The translations under genes and the position numbers were made by a program. From the NCBI GenBank assembly GCA_016195385.1, contig JACPZS010000101.1, positions 1-58,281 of the forward strand: a stretch of DNA of 58,281 bases, in the 5' to 3' direction. The notes below the pieces were generated by a model, which saw only the letters and a list, made by a program, of their open reading frames with translations, was not told the DNA's origin and ran no database searches. Numbering within the stretch: the stretch's first letter is position 1; the number at the start of each line of letters is the position of its first letter. Positions 9,501 to 18,619 of the stretch are shown here, in pieces. The stretch is from Verrucomicrobiota bacterium (GTDB lineage Bacteria > Verrucomicrobiota > Verrucomicrobiia > Limisphaerales > JACPZS01).

Positions 9501-10748
9501 GTGAAAACTCCCTCCGCCGCCAGCCCTTTTGAACTGCTCGTCGTCGGCGTCAAATGGCCGCCGGAAACTTTCATCCAACGCAAACTCGAAGGGCTGGCCG
9601 CCCGGGGCGTGCGCGTCAAACTCGCCGTCGTGTCTCCCCACGGCACGATCCGCAATTACCTGCGCGGCGTGGAGGTCATCCGCATCTCGCACGAAAGCGA
9701 TCCTCCCCTGCTTTCCGGGGCGATCTTCGCGCGCGATCTGCTGGCGCTGCGCTGGCGGGAGCCGCAACGCTGGCGGTTGCTCGTCCCACCGCGTCTGGCG
9801 CCGCATCGATCATGGAGGAATGCGTTCAACGCTCTTAGCGTCTTTGTGCCCCTCGCGCGCTTCCATCCCGATATCGCCCACTTTGAGTGGAACGCCGCCG
9901 CCATGAATCACCTGGCGATGTTCGATGTCTGGCAGTGCCCGGTCGTGATCAGTTGTCGGGGCGCGCAAATCAACGTCCGCGCCAAAATTTACCGCAATGA
10001 GTCCGACCTCCACGACTTGCGAACCTCCTTCGAGCGCGCGAGTGCGATTCACTGCGTCTCCGAGGAAATCCGGAAGGAGGGCCAGCCACATGGTTTGGAC
10101 CCGGCCAAAAGTTGGATCATCCGGCCGGCGGTCGATCCGAATTTTTTCAAGCCTGCCGAATTTCGCCCCCAGAACGCAGGTCCGCTGCGCCTGATCACGA
10201 CCGGCTCCCTAATCTGGCGCAAGGGAGTTGAATACGCGCTCATGGCCTTGCGCCAGCTCGTCAATTCTGGCGTGGATGCTGGTCTGGACGTCATCGGCGA
10301 AGGTGGCGATCGCGAGCGCATCCTCTACACGATTTACGATTTGGGACTCGCCGACCGCGTTCATCTGCTCGGCGGAAAAACGCCCGAAGAAATCGTGCGC
10401 CTGCTCCAGCAGTCGGACATCTTTCTCCTCGCCAGCTTGAGCGAAGGCATTTCCAACGCGGTGCTGGAAGCGATGGCGTGCGGGTTGCCCGTGGTCACTA
10501 CGGAATGCGGCGGGATGCGCGAGGCCGTCACTGATGGTGTGGAAGGATTCGTCGTGCCCGTGCGTGATCCCGCAGCGATGGCCAAAGCGTTAATGAAACT
10601 CTGTCAAGACGCCGAACTGCGCGGACGCGCCGGGCAGGCTGCGCGCGCCCGAGTGCTGAAGGAATTCACGCTCGATCAGCAAATCGACAAATGGCTGGCA
10701 CTATATCAATCCGTGCTTCGTTCCCGCCAAGCCTCGACCCGCAACTGA
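9501..10748 (+). CDS. Glycosyltransferase family 4
   Basis: A 415-residue GT-B enzyme starting at GTG 9501. The C-terminal donor-binding half carries TTGSLIWRKGVEYALMALRQ and the EX7E-type motif ASLSEGISNAVLEAMACGLP, where the two glutamates contact the nucleotide sugar. The N-terminal half has SPFELLVVGVKWPPETFIQR, an acceptor-domain start shared with its neighbour. It ends immediately before the next gene starts, so the two are translationally adjacent. It probably adds one sugar of the exported polysaccharide; donor and linkage cannot be read from sequence. Confidence 0.9.
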   Translation: MKTPSAASPFELLVVGVKWPPETFIQRKLEGLAARGVRVKLAVVSPHGTIRNYLRGVEVIRISHESDPPLLSGAIFARDLLALRWREPQRWRLLVPPRLAPHRSWRNAFNALSVFVPLARFHPDIAHFEWNAAAMNHLAMFDVWQCPVVISCRGAQINVRAKIYRNESDLHDLRTSFERASAIHCVSEEIRKEGQPHGLDPAKSWIIRPAVDPNFFKPAEFRPQNAGPLRLITTGSLIWRKGVEYALMALRQLVNSGVDAGLDVIGEGGDRERILYTIYDLGLADRVHLLGGKTPEEIVRLLQQSDIFLLASLSEGISNAVLEAMACGLPVVTTECGGMREAVTDGVEGFVVPVRDPAAMAKALMKLCQDAELRGRAGQAARARVLKEFTLDQQIDKWLALYQSVLRSRQASTRN

Positions 10749-11990
10749 ATGAAGCTCGTCCTCGTTGTCCCGACTTTCCCAAAGCTCTCCGAGACGTTTA
10801 TCGTCAGCAAATTTCTCGGATTGCTCGGGCGCGGCTGGGATGCCCACGTCGTGTGCGACTCCACTGCGCCGGAAGAATGGAGCCGCTTCCCGGAATTGGA
10901 TCGCCATCCGACGGCCCGCCAGCGCGTCCATCGTGTCTGGCCGCATCGTCCCCGCTGGCAGGCGGCGGCGTTGACTCCGGTGGCTCTCGCCCGTTGCGCG
11001 CTCGCGAATCCTGCCGGTGCGTTGCGCGGTTTGAATGGCCGCGCTGCCGCCGCCGCGCTGCGGCAACTCTATCTGGACGCCGAGATCATCGCACTCAAAC
11101 CGGATCTCATTCATTTTGAATTCGGCGTGCTGGCGCGGGGCCGCGTGCATCTCAAATCGCAATCGAACTGCCGCCTCGTCACAAGTTTTCGCGGTTACGA
11201 TCTCAATTACTGCGGACTTGAAGAACCCAATTACTACGCGGAGGTGTGGCGCGCGGCCGACGCGTTGCACTTGCTGGGCGAAGATTTGTGGCGGCGCGCG
11301 CAGGCACGCGGCTGCCCGCCCGACAAACCCCACGCTTTGATTCCACCCGCCATCGACGCGGAATTTTTTGCGCCGGCTCCACGCAGCGCGGTCAAATCGG
11401 TTGACGCCGAACAGCCATTGCGCATTTTGAGTGTGGGCCGGCTCGAATGGAAAAAGGGTTACGAGCACGCGTTGCTGGCGGTTCAGAAACTGGCCGCCCA
11501 AGGCGTGCGCTGCGAATATCACATCGTCGGTGGCGGAAGTTATCACGAGCCGGTGGCGTTCGCGCGGCACCAACTCGGACTCGATGAAGTGGTTCAGCTG
11601 CATGGCGACCTGTCGCGCACCGAAGTAAAGGAACAGATGCAGCAAGCCGATGTTTTCCTGCACGCGGCGGTGTCGGAAGGATTCTGCAACGCGGTGCTTG
11701 AGGCACAGGCGATGCAACTGCCGGTCGTGTGCTCGGATGCGGACGGGCTGCCCGAAAACGTCGCGCACGGCGAAACTGGTTTCGTCGTGCCCCGCCGCGA
11801 TTCGGCGGCTTTGGCCGAGCGGCTCGCGGCGCTGGCGCAGTCGCCTCAATTACGGATTCAACTCGGCTGCGCCGGCCGTGCACGTGTCTGCGCGCGCTTC
11901 CGGCTGGCGGATCAGATTTCCGCTTTTGAACGACTGTATCAGCAGGTTCTGAACAGCAATGCGTCGGCAGGCCCGCGCCGCGAACAATGA
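10749..11990 (+). CDS. Glycosyltransferase family 4, colanic-acid WcaL-like
   Basis: A 413-residue GT-B enzyme beginning MKLVLVVPTFPKLSETFIVS, the signature opening of the WcaL/AmsK-like group. The donor half has LSVGRLEWKKGYEHALLAVQ and HAAVSEGFCNAVLEAQAMQL with the EX7E pair. It starts directly after the stop of the previous glycosyltransferase and shows the same architecture, so the two are likely ancient paralogs acting in sequence on the same lipid-linked glycan at the cytoplasmic face of the membrane. Confidence 0.9.
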   Translation: MKLVLVVPTFPKLSETFIVSKFLGLLGRGWDAHVVCDSTAPEEWSRFPELDRHPTARQRVHRVWPHRPRWQAAALTPVALARCALANPAGALRGLNGRAAAAALRQLYLDAEIIALKPDLIHFEFGVLARGRVHLKSQSNCRLVTSFRGYDLNYCGLEEPNYYAEVWRAADALHLLGEDLWRRAQARGCPPDKPHALIPPAIDAEFFAPAPRSAVKSVDAEQPLRILSVGRLEWKKGYEHALLAVQKLAAQGVRCEYHIVGGGSYHEPVAFARHQLGLDEVVQLHGDLSRTEVKEQMQQADVFLHAAVSEGFCNAVLEAQAMQLPVVCSDADGLPENVAHGETGFVVPRRDSAALAERLAALAQSPQLRIQLGCAGRARVCARFRLADQISAFERLYQQVLNSNASAGPRREQ

Positions 11991-12027
11991 CTTTCACAAA
12001 GCTTGTTTATCGGTTAAGAGAACGACG

Positions 12028-13665
12028 ATGAATTTTCGCATCGACTTGATCTGGTTCGGTGACACGGCGGCTCCCGCTGCCTGGTCGCTGGGCGAAGTCG
12101 TGCGTCTGGACGCCACGCCCGCAGCCGTCCACGCGTTGGTCGAAAATCGGCTCCGGTCATCCACGAGCGACGCGTGGCTGTTTTGGGACGGCTCACTTGG
12201 TTTGCCAGAGGCGAAGAAACTGGAATCGCTTCTGGCGATGCCGGGCGATGTTTGGCACGCGGGCTTGCGCCTCGGCATGGCTGGCCAGCCGGCATTGATC
12301 GATGCTGTAGCATCAACGTGGATGTTGAGTTGCGATCCCGATCCGAACATCGAGGCAACCTCGTGGCGGCTGTCCTTGCGCGCGTGCCTGATCCGAACCG
12401 GAGTACTGCGGCAGGTGGGTGGCGTGCGTCCTGATTTTGAATCGCTGGCGGGCGCGGCGCTCGAATTCGGCCACCGGCTGATCACGCGCGGCGTGTTGAT
12501 TCGTCACCTGCCCTCGCTTATTTCCAGCCCACTGGCTTCGACGCCATTTACGCCGATCCCGTTCGCGGATGAATTGCGGTTTGTTTATTATCGCTTCGGA
12601 AAATTTTGGACGCGCTTCGCCTTGCTGCGCGCGGTCTTGGAAGGTCGCGTCTCACTGGCGCAGGCGTGCAAGCAATTTCGCGCGATCTGCCGCCAGCCAA
12701 AACCCACCGAACCGCCGCCGTATCAACACGCCGAGCCAATTCCCACCGAAGATTTTTTCCAAGCCCGCGTGACGGTGCTCATCCCCACCGTGGATCGCTA
12801 CCCGTACTTGCGAACTTTGCTCGAGCAATTGCGCCAACAAACGGTGCCGCCCTGCCAGATCATCGTGGTGGATCAATCGGCGGCGGCGCGGCGCGACACG
12901 AGCCTGCCCAAGGATTTTGCGGATTTGCCGCTGCAAGTTTTGTATCAGGATCAGCCGGGCCAATGCGCCTCGCGCAATGCCGGCTTGCAACTCGCGGAAG
13001 GCGACTTCGTGCTGTTCCTCGACGATGACGACGAGGTGAAACCGCAACTCATCGAAGCTCATTTGCGAAATCTGCATCGCTTCGGCGCGGACGTTTCGGC
13101 GGGCGTGGCGGATGAAGTCGGCGCCGGGCCGCTGCCGGAAAATTTCAAGTTCATTCGCGCCAGCGATGTGTTTCCGACGAACAATTCGCTCATCCGCAAA
13201 TCGATTTTGCGGCGCTCCGGTTTATTCGACCTCGCCTACAATCGCGGCCAGCGGGCGGATGGCGATCTCGGCATGAGACTTTACCTCAGCGGTGCGTTGA
13301 TGATTTTGAATTCCGAAATTTCGGTGCTGCACCATCACGCTCCTTCCGGTGGCCTGCGTCTCCACAAGGCGCGCGTCATCACGTACGCGAGCAGCCGCGC
13401 GCGGCTGAATCACCGCCAACTAGTCAGCGCCACGGAAATTTACATGGCCTATCGCTACTTCACGCGCCAGCAGTTGAAGGAGATGCTTTGGCACGCCGTG
13501 CTCGGCACGTTCAGCATCCGCGGCGGGAAAGTTCGCAAACTGCTCAAATGCGCGATCAGCCTGGTGTGCCTGCCGCACAGCCTGTGGCAGCTTCGCCAGC
13601 GCCATGCCGCTGCGGAAATGATGCTCCGTGAGTTTCCAAAAATTCCCCAGCTCGCGAACGGTTGA
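12028..13665 (+). CDS. Glycosyltransferase family 2 with extra N-terminal domain
   Basis: A 545-residue protein. The start at ATG 12028 (MNFRIDLIWFGD) is preferred over an in-frame codon at 11959 that would overlap the upstream gene. Residues about 265-450 are a normal GT-A domain: VTVLIPTVDRYPYLRTLLEQ, IIVVDQSAAARR, GQCASRNAGLQLAEGDFVL and the metal-binding FLDDDDEVKP. Residues 1-245 look like a second, degraded GT-A fold (DAWLFWDGS, then ACLIRTGVLRQVGGVRPDF and FGHRLITRGVLIRHLPSL) without an intact DxD centre. A membrane-proximal hydrophobic stretch lies near the C-terminus (CAISLVCLPHSLWQL). Confidence 0.85.
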   Translation: MNFRIDLIWFGDTAAPAAWSLGEVVRLDATPAAVHALVENRLRSSTSDAWLFWDGSLGLPEAKKLESLLAMPGDVWHAGLRLGMAGQPALIDAVASTWMLSCDPDPNIEATSWRLSLRACLIRTGVLRQVGGVRPDFESLAGAALEFGHRLITRGVLIRHLPSLISSPLASTPFTPIPFADELRFVYYRFGKFWTRFALLRAVLEGRVSLAQACKQFRAICRQPKPTEPPPYQHAEPIPTEDFFQARVTVLIPTVDRYPYLRTLLEQLRQQTVPPCQIIVVDQSAAARRDTSLPKDFADLPLQVLYQDQPGQCASRNAGLQLAEGDFVLFLDDDDEVKPQLIEAHLRNLHRFGADVSAGVADEVGAGPLPENFKFIRASDVFPTNNSLIRKSILRRSGLFDLAYNRGQRADGDLGMRLYLSGALMILNSEISVLHHHAPSGGLRLHKARVITYASSRARLNHRQLVSATEIYMAYRYFTRQQLKEMLWHAVLGTFSIRGGKVRKLLKCAISLVCLPHSLWQLRQRHAAAEMMLREFPKIPQLANG

Positions 13666-13704
13666 CGATCTACGCCAATAATTTTCACCACAACCTGCCT
13701 GTCC

Positions 13705-14817
13705 ATGAGAATCATGCACGTCATCGACGGTCTGCAACTCGGCGGCGCCGAGCGTATGCTCGTTGATATCGCCAACGCGACGGCCGAGGACGGCCACGCG
13801 GTTTCGGTGTGCGTCACGCGCACGGAGGCGGATCTGGGAGGCGAGTTGCGGCGCGACGTGCCGTTGTGGATTCTTGGACGACAGAAACGATTCGACTGGC
13901 TGGCGATGTGGCGCTTTGCCAAAAAAATTCGCGCCGATAAAATTGAATTACTGCACGCGCATCAGCGCTCGACCTTTGCGTTCCTTGCCCTGCTCAAAAC
14001 GCTCGGACTCGTCCGCGTGCCCATTGTGCTGCACGATCATTTTGGTCAAATAGAAATTGACCAGTCGGTGCCGCTCTGGTTCCGCGCGTGGGGCAGATTT
14101 TGCGTCGGCCATTACGTCGGCGTGTATCAACGGCTGGCCGATTGGGCAGCGGCCGGCGGAGTGGATCGATCGCGGATCGACGCCATCGGCAATGCACAAG
14201 ATTTGCGGCGGCTCCAGCAAGCGCCGGCCAAGGATCTGCGCCGGGAATTTTCCATTCGTGATGATGAACTGATCGGCATCACGGTTGCCGGACTCCGCCA
14301 CGAAAAAGGAATCCACGTCCTGCTGGCCGCGCTCGCGCAACGCACGTCGAAGCGGCTCATCAAAATTCTCGTGGTCGGTGGCACGCGGGACACCGGCTAC
14401 GTCGAGAAATGCCGTGCGCAAACCGCCGCGCTCCGCTTGGAAGGCACGGTGATCTTCGCGGGCGAACGCGCGGACGTGCCGGGTTTGATCAACGGAGCGG
14501 ACTTCGCCTTGCTGCCTTCGATCTCGGAGTCCGGCCCGCTCGTGCTCGTGGAATACATGGCGGGCGGGTTGCCGTTTGTGGCCACGCGCGTGGGTGACAT
14601 TTCCAATCGCGTGGCGACGCTCGGCGTGCCGGACTTTGTCGCGCCGGATGATGCCGCCGGGCTGGCGCAGAAATTGGATCGACTTCTTTCGCTTTCAAAC
14701 GATGAATGGGTTGAGCGAAAGAAGCTCGGCCGAAAAGTGGCGCAGAAATATTTCGACCTTCGCGCCACGATGCCACAGTGGTATGCGGTTTACCAAAAGA
14801 CGCTGCGAGCGGCATGA
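13705..14817 (+). CDS. Glycosyltransferase family 4
   Basis: A 370-residue GT-B enzyme. The N-terminus MRIMHVIDGLQLGGAERMLV is the classic glycan-acceptor-side motif of GT4 enzymes (GGAER). The donor half carries TVAGLRHEKGIHVLLAAL and LPSISESGPLVLVEYMAGGL with the conserved glutamates. It lies 39 bases after the GT2 gene and one base before the next glycosyltransferase, within the same co-oriented locus. Sugar specificity is not predictable from the sequence. Confidence 0.9.
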   Translation: MRIMHVIDGLQLGGAERMLVDIANATAEDGHAVSVCVTRTEADLGGELRRDVPLWILGRQKRFDWLAMWRFAKKIRADKIELLHAHQRSTFAFLALLKTLGLVRVPIVLHDHFGQIEIDQSVPLWFRAWGRFCVGHYVGVYQRLADWAAAGGVDRSRIDAIGNAQDLRRLQQAPAKDLRREFSIRDDELIGITVAGLRHEKGIHVLLAALAQRTSKRLIKILVVGGTRDTGYVEKCRAQTAALRLEGTVIFAGERADVPGLINGADFALLPSISESGPLVLVEYMAGGLPFVATRVGDISNRVATLGVPDFVAPDDAAGLAQKLDRLLSLSNDEWVERKKLGRKVAQKYFDLRATMPQWYAVYQKTLRAA

Positions 14818-14818
14818 C

Positions 14819-15970
14819 ATGAAACTGTTGATCATCTCAGCAATGCCACATTACCGGCGCGGCGATCAAATCGTCGGCTGGGGTCCCACCGCGCAGGAGA
14901 TCGATCAGTTGTCAGGATTTTTTTCGGAAGTGCGCCACCTCGCCTGCCTGCATCCGGAGCCGGCTCCATCCAGCGCGCTGCCGTACGAATCGAAACGTGT
15001 CACGCCGTTGCTCGTGCCTGCGTCGGGTGGCCCGAGCTGGCGTGATAAACTCGGCATCATCCGGCTCGTGGGCGTTTATCTGCGCGCGATGCTTCGGGAA
15101 TTGCCGCAGGCGGACATCGTGCATGTTCGCTGTCCGGCGAATATCAGCCTGCTGGCAATTGTGCTTTTAGCTTTCGTGCGTTCGCCGAAATTGCGCTGGG
15201 TGAAATACGCAGGGAATTGGTCGCCGGGCGGGCCTGAAGCTTTTTCGTACACCTTCCAGCGCTGCTGGCTTAATCGCGGTTTGCATCGCGGCCTCGTCAC
15301 CGTCAACGGTTCGTGGCCGAATCAACCCGCGCACGTCCGGTCGTTCGTTAATCCGTGTTTGACGACGGATGAGCAGGCGCAGGCGCAGGTCGCGGCGGCG
15401 GCCAAAAAAATCACGAGCCCCGTCCGCCTGATTTTCGTAGGGCGGCTGGAATCGGACAAAGGCGTTGCGCGCGCCATTCGCGTGCTTGCGGAGTTACGCC
15501 AGCAAGCGTGTCCGGCGACGCTCGATCTGGTGGGCGACGGGCCGGAGCGCGCCGAGTTTGAAAAGCTCGCGCACGAGTGCGGCGTGGCGGGTGAGGTCAG
15601 CTTTCACGGCTGGATGGCGCGGCCAGCGCTCGCACCGCTTTACGCGCGGAGTCATCTCATGTTGATGCCGACCAGTTGCAGTGAAGGCTGGCCGAAAGTG
15701 TTGAGTGAAGCGATGGCTTACGGAGTCGTGCCGCTGGCTGGCAGAGTGAGCAGCGTGCCGCAATTCTTGCAATCGTTTGGCACGGGCCGCGCGATTGCGG
15801 CGGAGGATCTGGCTGGATACGTTCAAGCCATTTTGGAATACTCTGCCACGCCGACTGTGTGGCAGCGCGAATCGGCCAAAGCGGTCGAAGCGGCCGCGGC
15901 CTTCACTTACACGCGTTACCTTGAAGACGTGCGAATCCTGCTGCAACTTCCTCAAATAGCTCATGCTTAA
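14819..15970 (+). CDS. Glycosyltransferase family 4
   Basis: A 383-residue GT-B enzyme. The ATG at 14819 gives MKLLIISAMPHYRRGDQIVG; in-frame sequence upstream of it belongs to the previous gene. The donor half has IFVGRLESDKGVARAIRVLA, LDLVGDGPERAEFEKLA and a modified EX7E region, MPTSCSEGWPKVLSEAMAYG. It overlaps the start of the O-antigen ligase-like gene by eight bases, which suggests coupled translation. The N-terminal VGWGPTAQEIDQLSGFFSEV segment is shared with glycosyltransferases whose acceptor is a lipid-linked sugar, though that is only suggestive. Confidence 0.88.
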   Translation: MKLLIISAMPHYRRGDQIVGWGPTAQEIDQLSGFFSEVRHLACLHPEPAPSSALPYESKRVTPLLVPASGGPSWRDKLGIIRLVGVYLRAMLRELPQADIVHVRCPANISLLAIVLLAFVRSPKLRWVKYAGNWSPGGPEAFSYTFQRCWLNRGLHRGLVTVNGSWPNQPAHVRSFVNPCLTTDEQAQAQVAAAAKKITSPVRLIFVGRLESDKGVARAIRVLAELRQQACPATLDLVGDGPERAEFEKLAHECGVAGEVSFHGWMARPALAPLYARSHLMLMPTSCSEGWPKVLSEAMAYGVVPLAGRVSSVPQFLQSFGTGRAIAAEDLAGYVQAILEYSATPTVWQRESAKAVEAAAAFTYTRYLEDVRILLQLPQIAHA

Positions 15971-17423
15971 GAATCCTTCCAGCCAACGTTTGCGGCCGCC
16001 ACCGAGCGCGCCCGGCGAAGCCCCGATTCCGATGGGAATCGTGCTCGCAATAATGTTTCTGCACATGTTCCTGGGGGTGCTGATGAAGAAAGTTCCGGGA
16101 GTAAGCACTTGGCACGCGTTCGGGTCTCTGGTGGTGGGCGTGATCGTTGCCTGCCGGTGCCGTCGTCCGATCACGGTCGCGTATGTCGCTGCCTACGTAT
16201 CGGGCATTGAAGTGATTTGGCGCATGACCAAGGCGAAAGTGTTTACCGAGTGGGGCAAATTGATCATCAGTATATTTGTGATCATCGCGGTGGTGCGCTT
16301 TAGCCGCGCCAAACGCACTTGGCTGCCGATCGTTTATTTTGTGCTGCTCATCCCCGCCTGCCTGATTATCATTCCGGAACTGCCGTACGAAGACCTTCAC
16401 GAAGCCATTCCTTACACCATGTCCGGCCCGTTCGCGCTCATGGCCTGCATGTGCTACTTTTCCGGAGTAAAAATCACGCCAACCGACTGCCTCCGCGTGC
16501 TACTGGGGGTTTTGATCCCCATCATTGCCCTCTCGGCCATTGTCGCATTCACCACGCTCACCGCCGCTGACTTCGATTTCAGCGTGAATGTGAGAAATGT
16601 GAAAGACCTCTCGCTCACGGGCGGATTCGGCCCCAATCAAGTCTCGTCCACGCTCGGCCTGGGAGTCCTGGCGGCCTTCTTGATCGTAATGCACGAACGA
16701 ACTCCGGCCGCCTACAAACCAGTCTTTTTCGCCATCACCGCCGGGTTGGCGACGCAGGCAGCGATGACTTTTTCGCGCACGGGCCTTTATCTGGCGGGCG
16801 GGGCCATTGTCACTGCCTGCTTTTTCTATTTCGGAGATCCCAAGATGCGGCCACGCATCTTGCTTTTTTCCATTGCGATGGCACTCGCCGTCGTGATTAT
16901 TCTTCCGATCTTAGACAACTATACGAGCGGGGCATTGATGGACCGTTTCAAAAGTTTCGACACGACTGGCCGCGACAGTATCCTCCTTGCCGATATAATG
17001 GCCTTCCTGAGCCAACCGGCCTTTGGACTTGGCGTGGATCAAGGGCGGATCTTCCGCAATGCCTACTACGGCACCCTCATGGAGTCGCACGTGGAGTGGT
17101 CGCGATTGATGGCTGAACACGGTGTGTTTGGCCTGGCCGCCTTGCTGATCCTGATTTATCTTGGATTGCGGAATTTCGCCGCTGCGCAAACACTTCGCGC
17201 CCGCGCCATAGTGGCCAGCTTCATTGTCTTTACTTTTCTTTACACCTCCAGCTGCGGCATGCGTCTGGCGCTTGCCTCGTTCATTTACGGTCTGGCGTGC
17301 GCGACGTTCCAGTTCGGGCCGCCGCGCCGCCGCCCGCGTCCGCCGGCTCCGCGCACCGCCATGTTCAGCGCTTCGCCTCAGGTGACGGTCCTGCCGACCG
17401 GGATGCCGGGCGTCTCACGTTGA
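15963..17423 (+). CDS. O-antigen ligase/polymerase-like polytopic membrane protein
   Basis: A 486-residue protein with about ten to twelve hydrophobic segments and the Wzy_C/WaaL-type region late in the chain. There, DRFKSFDTTGRDSILLADIM and the following FGLGVDQGRIFRN lead to the periplasmic loop, and SHVEWSRLMAEHGVFGLAAL follows; the histidine in this HxxWxxxxxEHG context is typical of O-antigen ligase superfamily members. It either polymerises repeat units or transfers the finished glycan to an acceptor in the periplasm. In a locus with a Wzm/Wzt exporter, ligase is the simpler guess. The tail is proline- and arginine-rich and cytoplasmic. Confidence 0.85.
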   Translation: MLKNPSSQRLRPPPSAPGEAPIPMGIVLAIMFLHMFLGVLMKKVPGVSTWHAFGSLVVGVIVACRCRRPITVAYVAAYVSGIEVIWRMTKAKVFTEWGKLIISIFVIIAVVRFSRAKRTWLPIVYFVLLIPACLIIIPELPYEDLHEAIPYTMSGPFALMACMCYFSGVKITPTDCLRVLLGVLIPIIALSAIVAFTTLTAADFDFSVNVRNVKDLSLTGGFGPNQVSSTLGLGVLAAFLIVMHERTPAAYKPVFFAITAGLATQAAMTFSRTGLYLAGGAIVTACFFYFGDPKMRPRILLFSIAMALAVVIILPILDNYTSGALMDRFKSFDTTGRDSILLADIMAFLSQPAFGLGVDQGRIFRNAYYGTLMESHVEWSRLMAEHGVFGLAALLILIYLGLRNFAAAQTLRARAIVASFIVFTFLYTSSCGMRLALASFIYGLACATFQFGPPRRRPRPPAPRTAMFSASPQVTVLPTGMPGVSR

Positions 17424-17473
17424 ATGTTGATCGCGCACCAGAACGCGGTGTCTCCGTTTTACAAACTGGCTTC

Positions 17474-18523
17474 ATGATCGAAAAATCGGTTCTGATTGTT
17501 GGCAATTTTCTCTCGCATCGCACGGGAGCGCAGGGCGTGTGCGAAGATCTGGCCAGCCATCTCGCGGACAACGGCTGGCGTATTCATGCAACTTCGCTGA
17601 AAGCGGGCCGCGTCGCAAAACTTCTTGATATGGTCGCCACCGCCTGGCGCGAACGGAACCATTACGGCGTCGCGCAAATCGATGTCTATAGCGGCCCCGC
17701 CTTCATCTGGGCCGAAGCGGCGGGCTGGACTTTGCGCCGCGTGCGCAAGCCATTTGTGCTCACTTTGCACGGCGGCAACCTGCCGAACTTCGCCCGGAAC
17801 TGGCCGCGTCGAGTCGCGCGATTGCTGCGTTCGGCCTCCATCGTCACCAGCCCGTCGCGCTATTTGCTGGAACAAATGCGGCCGTATCGTGCCGACATCC
17901 GGCTGCTGCCCAATCCGCTGGATTTGACGAACTACACTTTTCAACCGGGCGAACTGGACTCGCGGCAACTTATCTGGCTCCGCGCCTTTCATTCCATTTA
18001 CAATCCGGCGATGGCGCCCCGTGTGGTGGCTCGACTGAAAAAAGATTTTCCTGAATTGCGCCTCACGATGATCGGCCCGGACAAAGGCGACGGCAGTTTG
18101 CAGGAAACCCAGCGTGTGGCGGTGGAACTGGGCGTCACGAACGAGATCAAATTCGTGGGCGGCGTGCCCAAACCACAAGTGCCGGCAACGCTTCGGCAAG
18201 GCGGCGTCTTGTTGAACACGACAAACGAAGACAACACGCCCATCAGCGTGATGGAAGCGATGGCTTCCGGCCTCTGCGTCGTCAGCACCAACGTCGGCGG
18301 CCTGCCCTATCTGCTCGCAGATGGCGAGGACGCGCTGCTCGTGCCGCCCAATGACGACGCGGCGATGGCTACTGCGCTGCGCCGCATCCTCGTGGACGCG
18401 TCGTTTGCGCAACACCTGGCTGCCAACGCCCGCCGCAAAGTCGAACGGTTCGACTGGCCGGCCATCCTGCCGCAGTGGGAAGAAATTTTTCGGTCGCTGC
18501 TGCAAACACAACTGCGCGGTTGA
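17474..18523 (+). CDS. Glycosyltransferase family 4
   Basis: A 349-residue GT-B enzyme. The ATG at 17474 (MIEKSVLIVGNFLSHRTGAQ) is preferred to an upstream in-frame codon because the sequence before it is low quality. Key regions are VLTLHGGNLPNFARNWPRR, RAFHSIYNPAMAPRVVARLK (donor-domain entry), LTMIGPDKGDGSLQETQRVA, and NTTNEDNTPISVMEAMASGL where the EX7E pair appears as E-D-N...E. It follows the ligase-like gene by about 50 bases and belongs to the same locus. Confidence 0.88.
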   Translation: MIEKSVLIVGNFLSHRTGAQGVCEDLASHLADNGWRIHATSLKAGRVAKLLDMVATAWRERNHYGVAQIDVYSGPAFIWAEAAGWTLRRVRKPFVLTLHGGNLPNFARNWPRRVARLLRSASIVTSPSRYLLEQMRPYRADIRLLPNPLDLTNYTFQPGELDSRQLIWLRAFHSIYNPAMAPRVVARLKKDFPELRLTMIGPDKGDGSLQETQRVAVELGVTNEIKFVGGVPKPQVPATLRQGGVLLNTTNEDNTPISVMEAMASGLCVVSTNVGGLPYLLADGEDALLVPPNDDAAMATALRRILVDASFAQHLAANARRKVERFDWPAILPQWEEIFRSLLQTQLRG

Positions 18524-18619
18524 GAGTTGCAGCCACCGTGCGGAACCTCGTTTTGAGCGCCCCCGCTACAAGGAACTGTTGGCCTCGGTGAATTTTTGCG
18601 GTAATTGTTCCTCCGGCTC

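Noticed and set aside
10701..11849. A 382-codon minus-strand frame in the glycosyltransferase at 10749
   Set aside because: It is a shadow of the GT4 gene, with no family motif and an arginine-rich composition.
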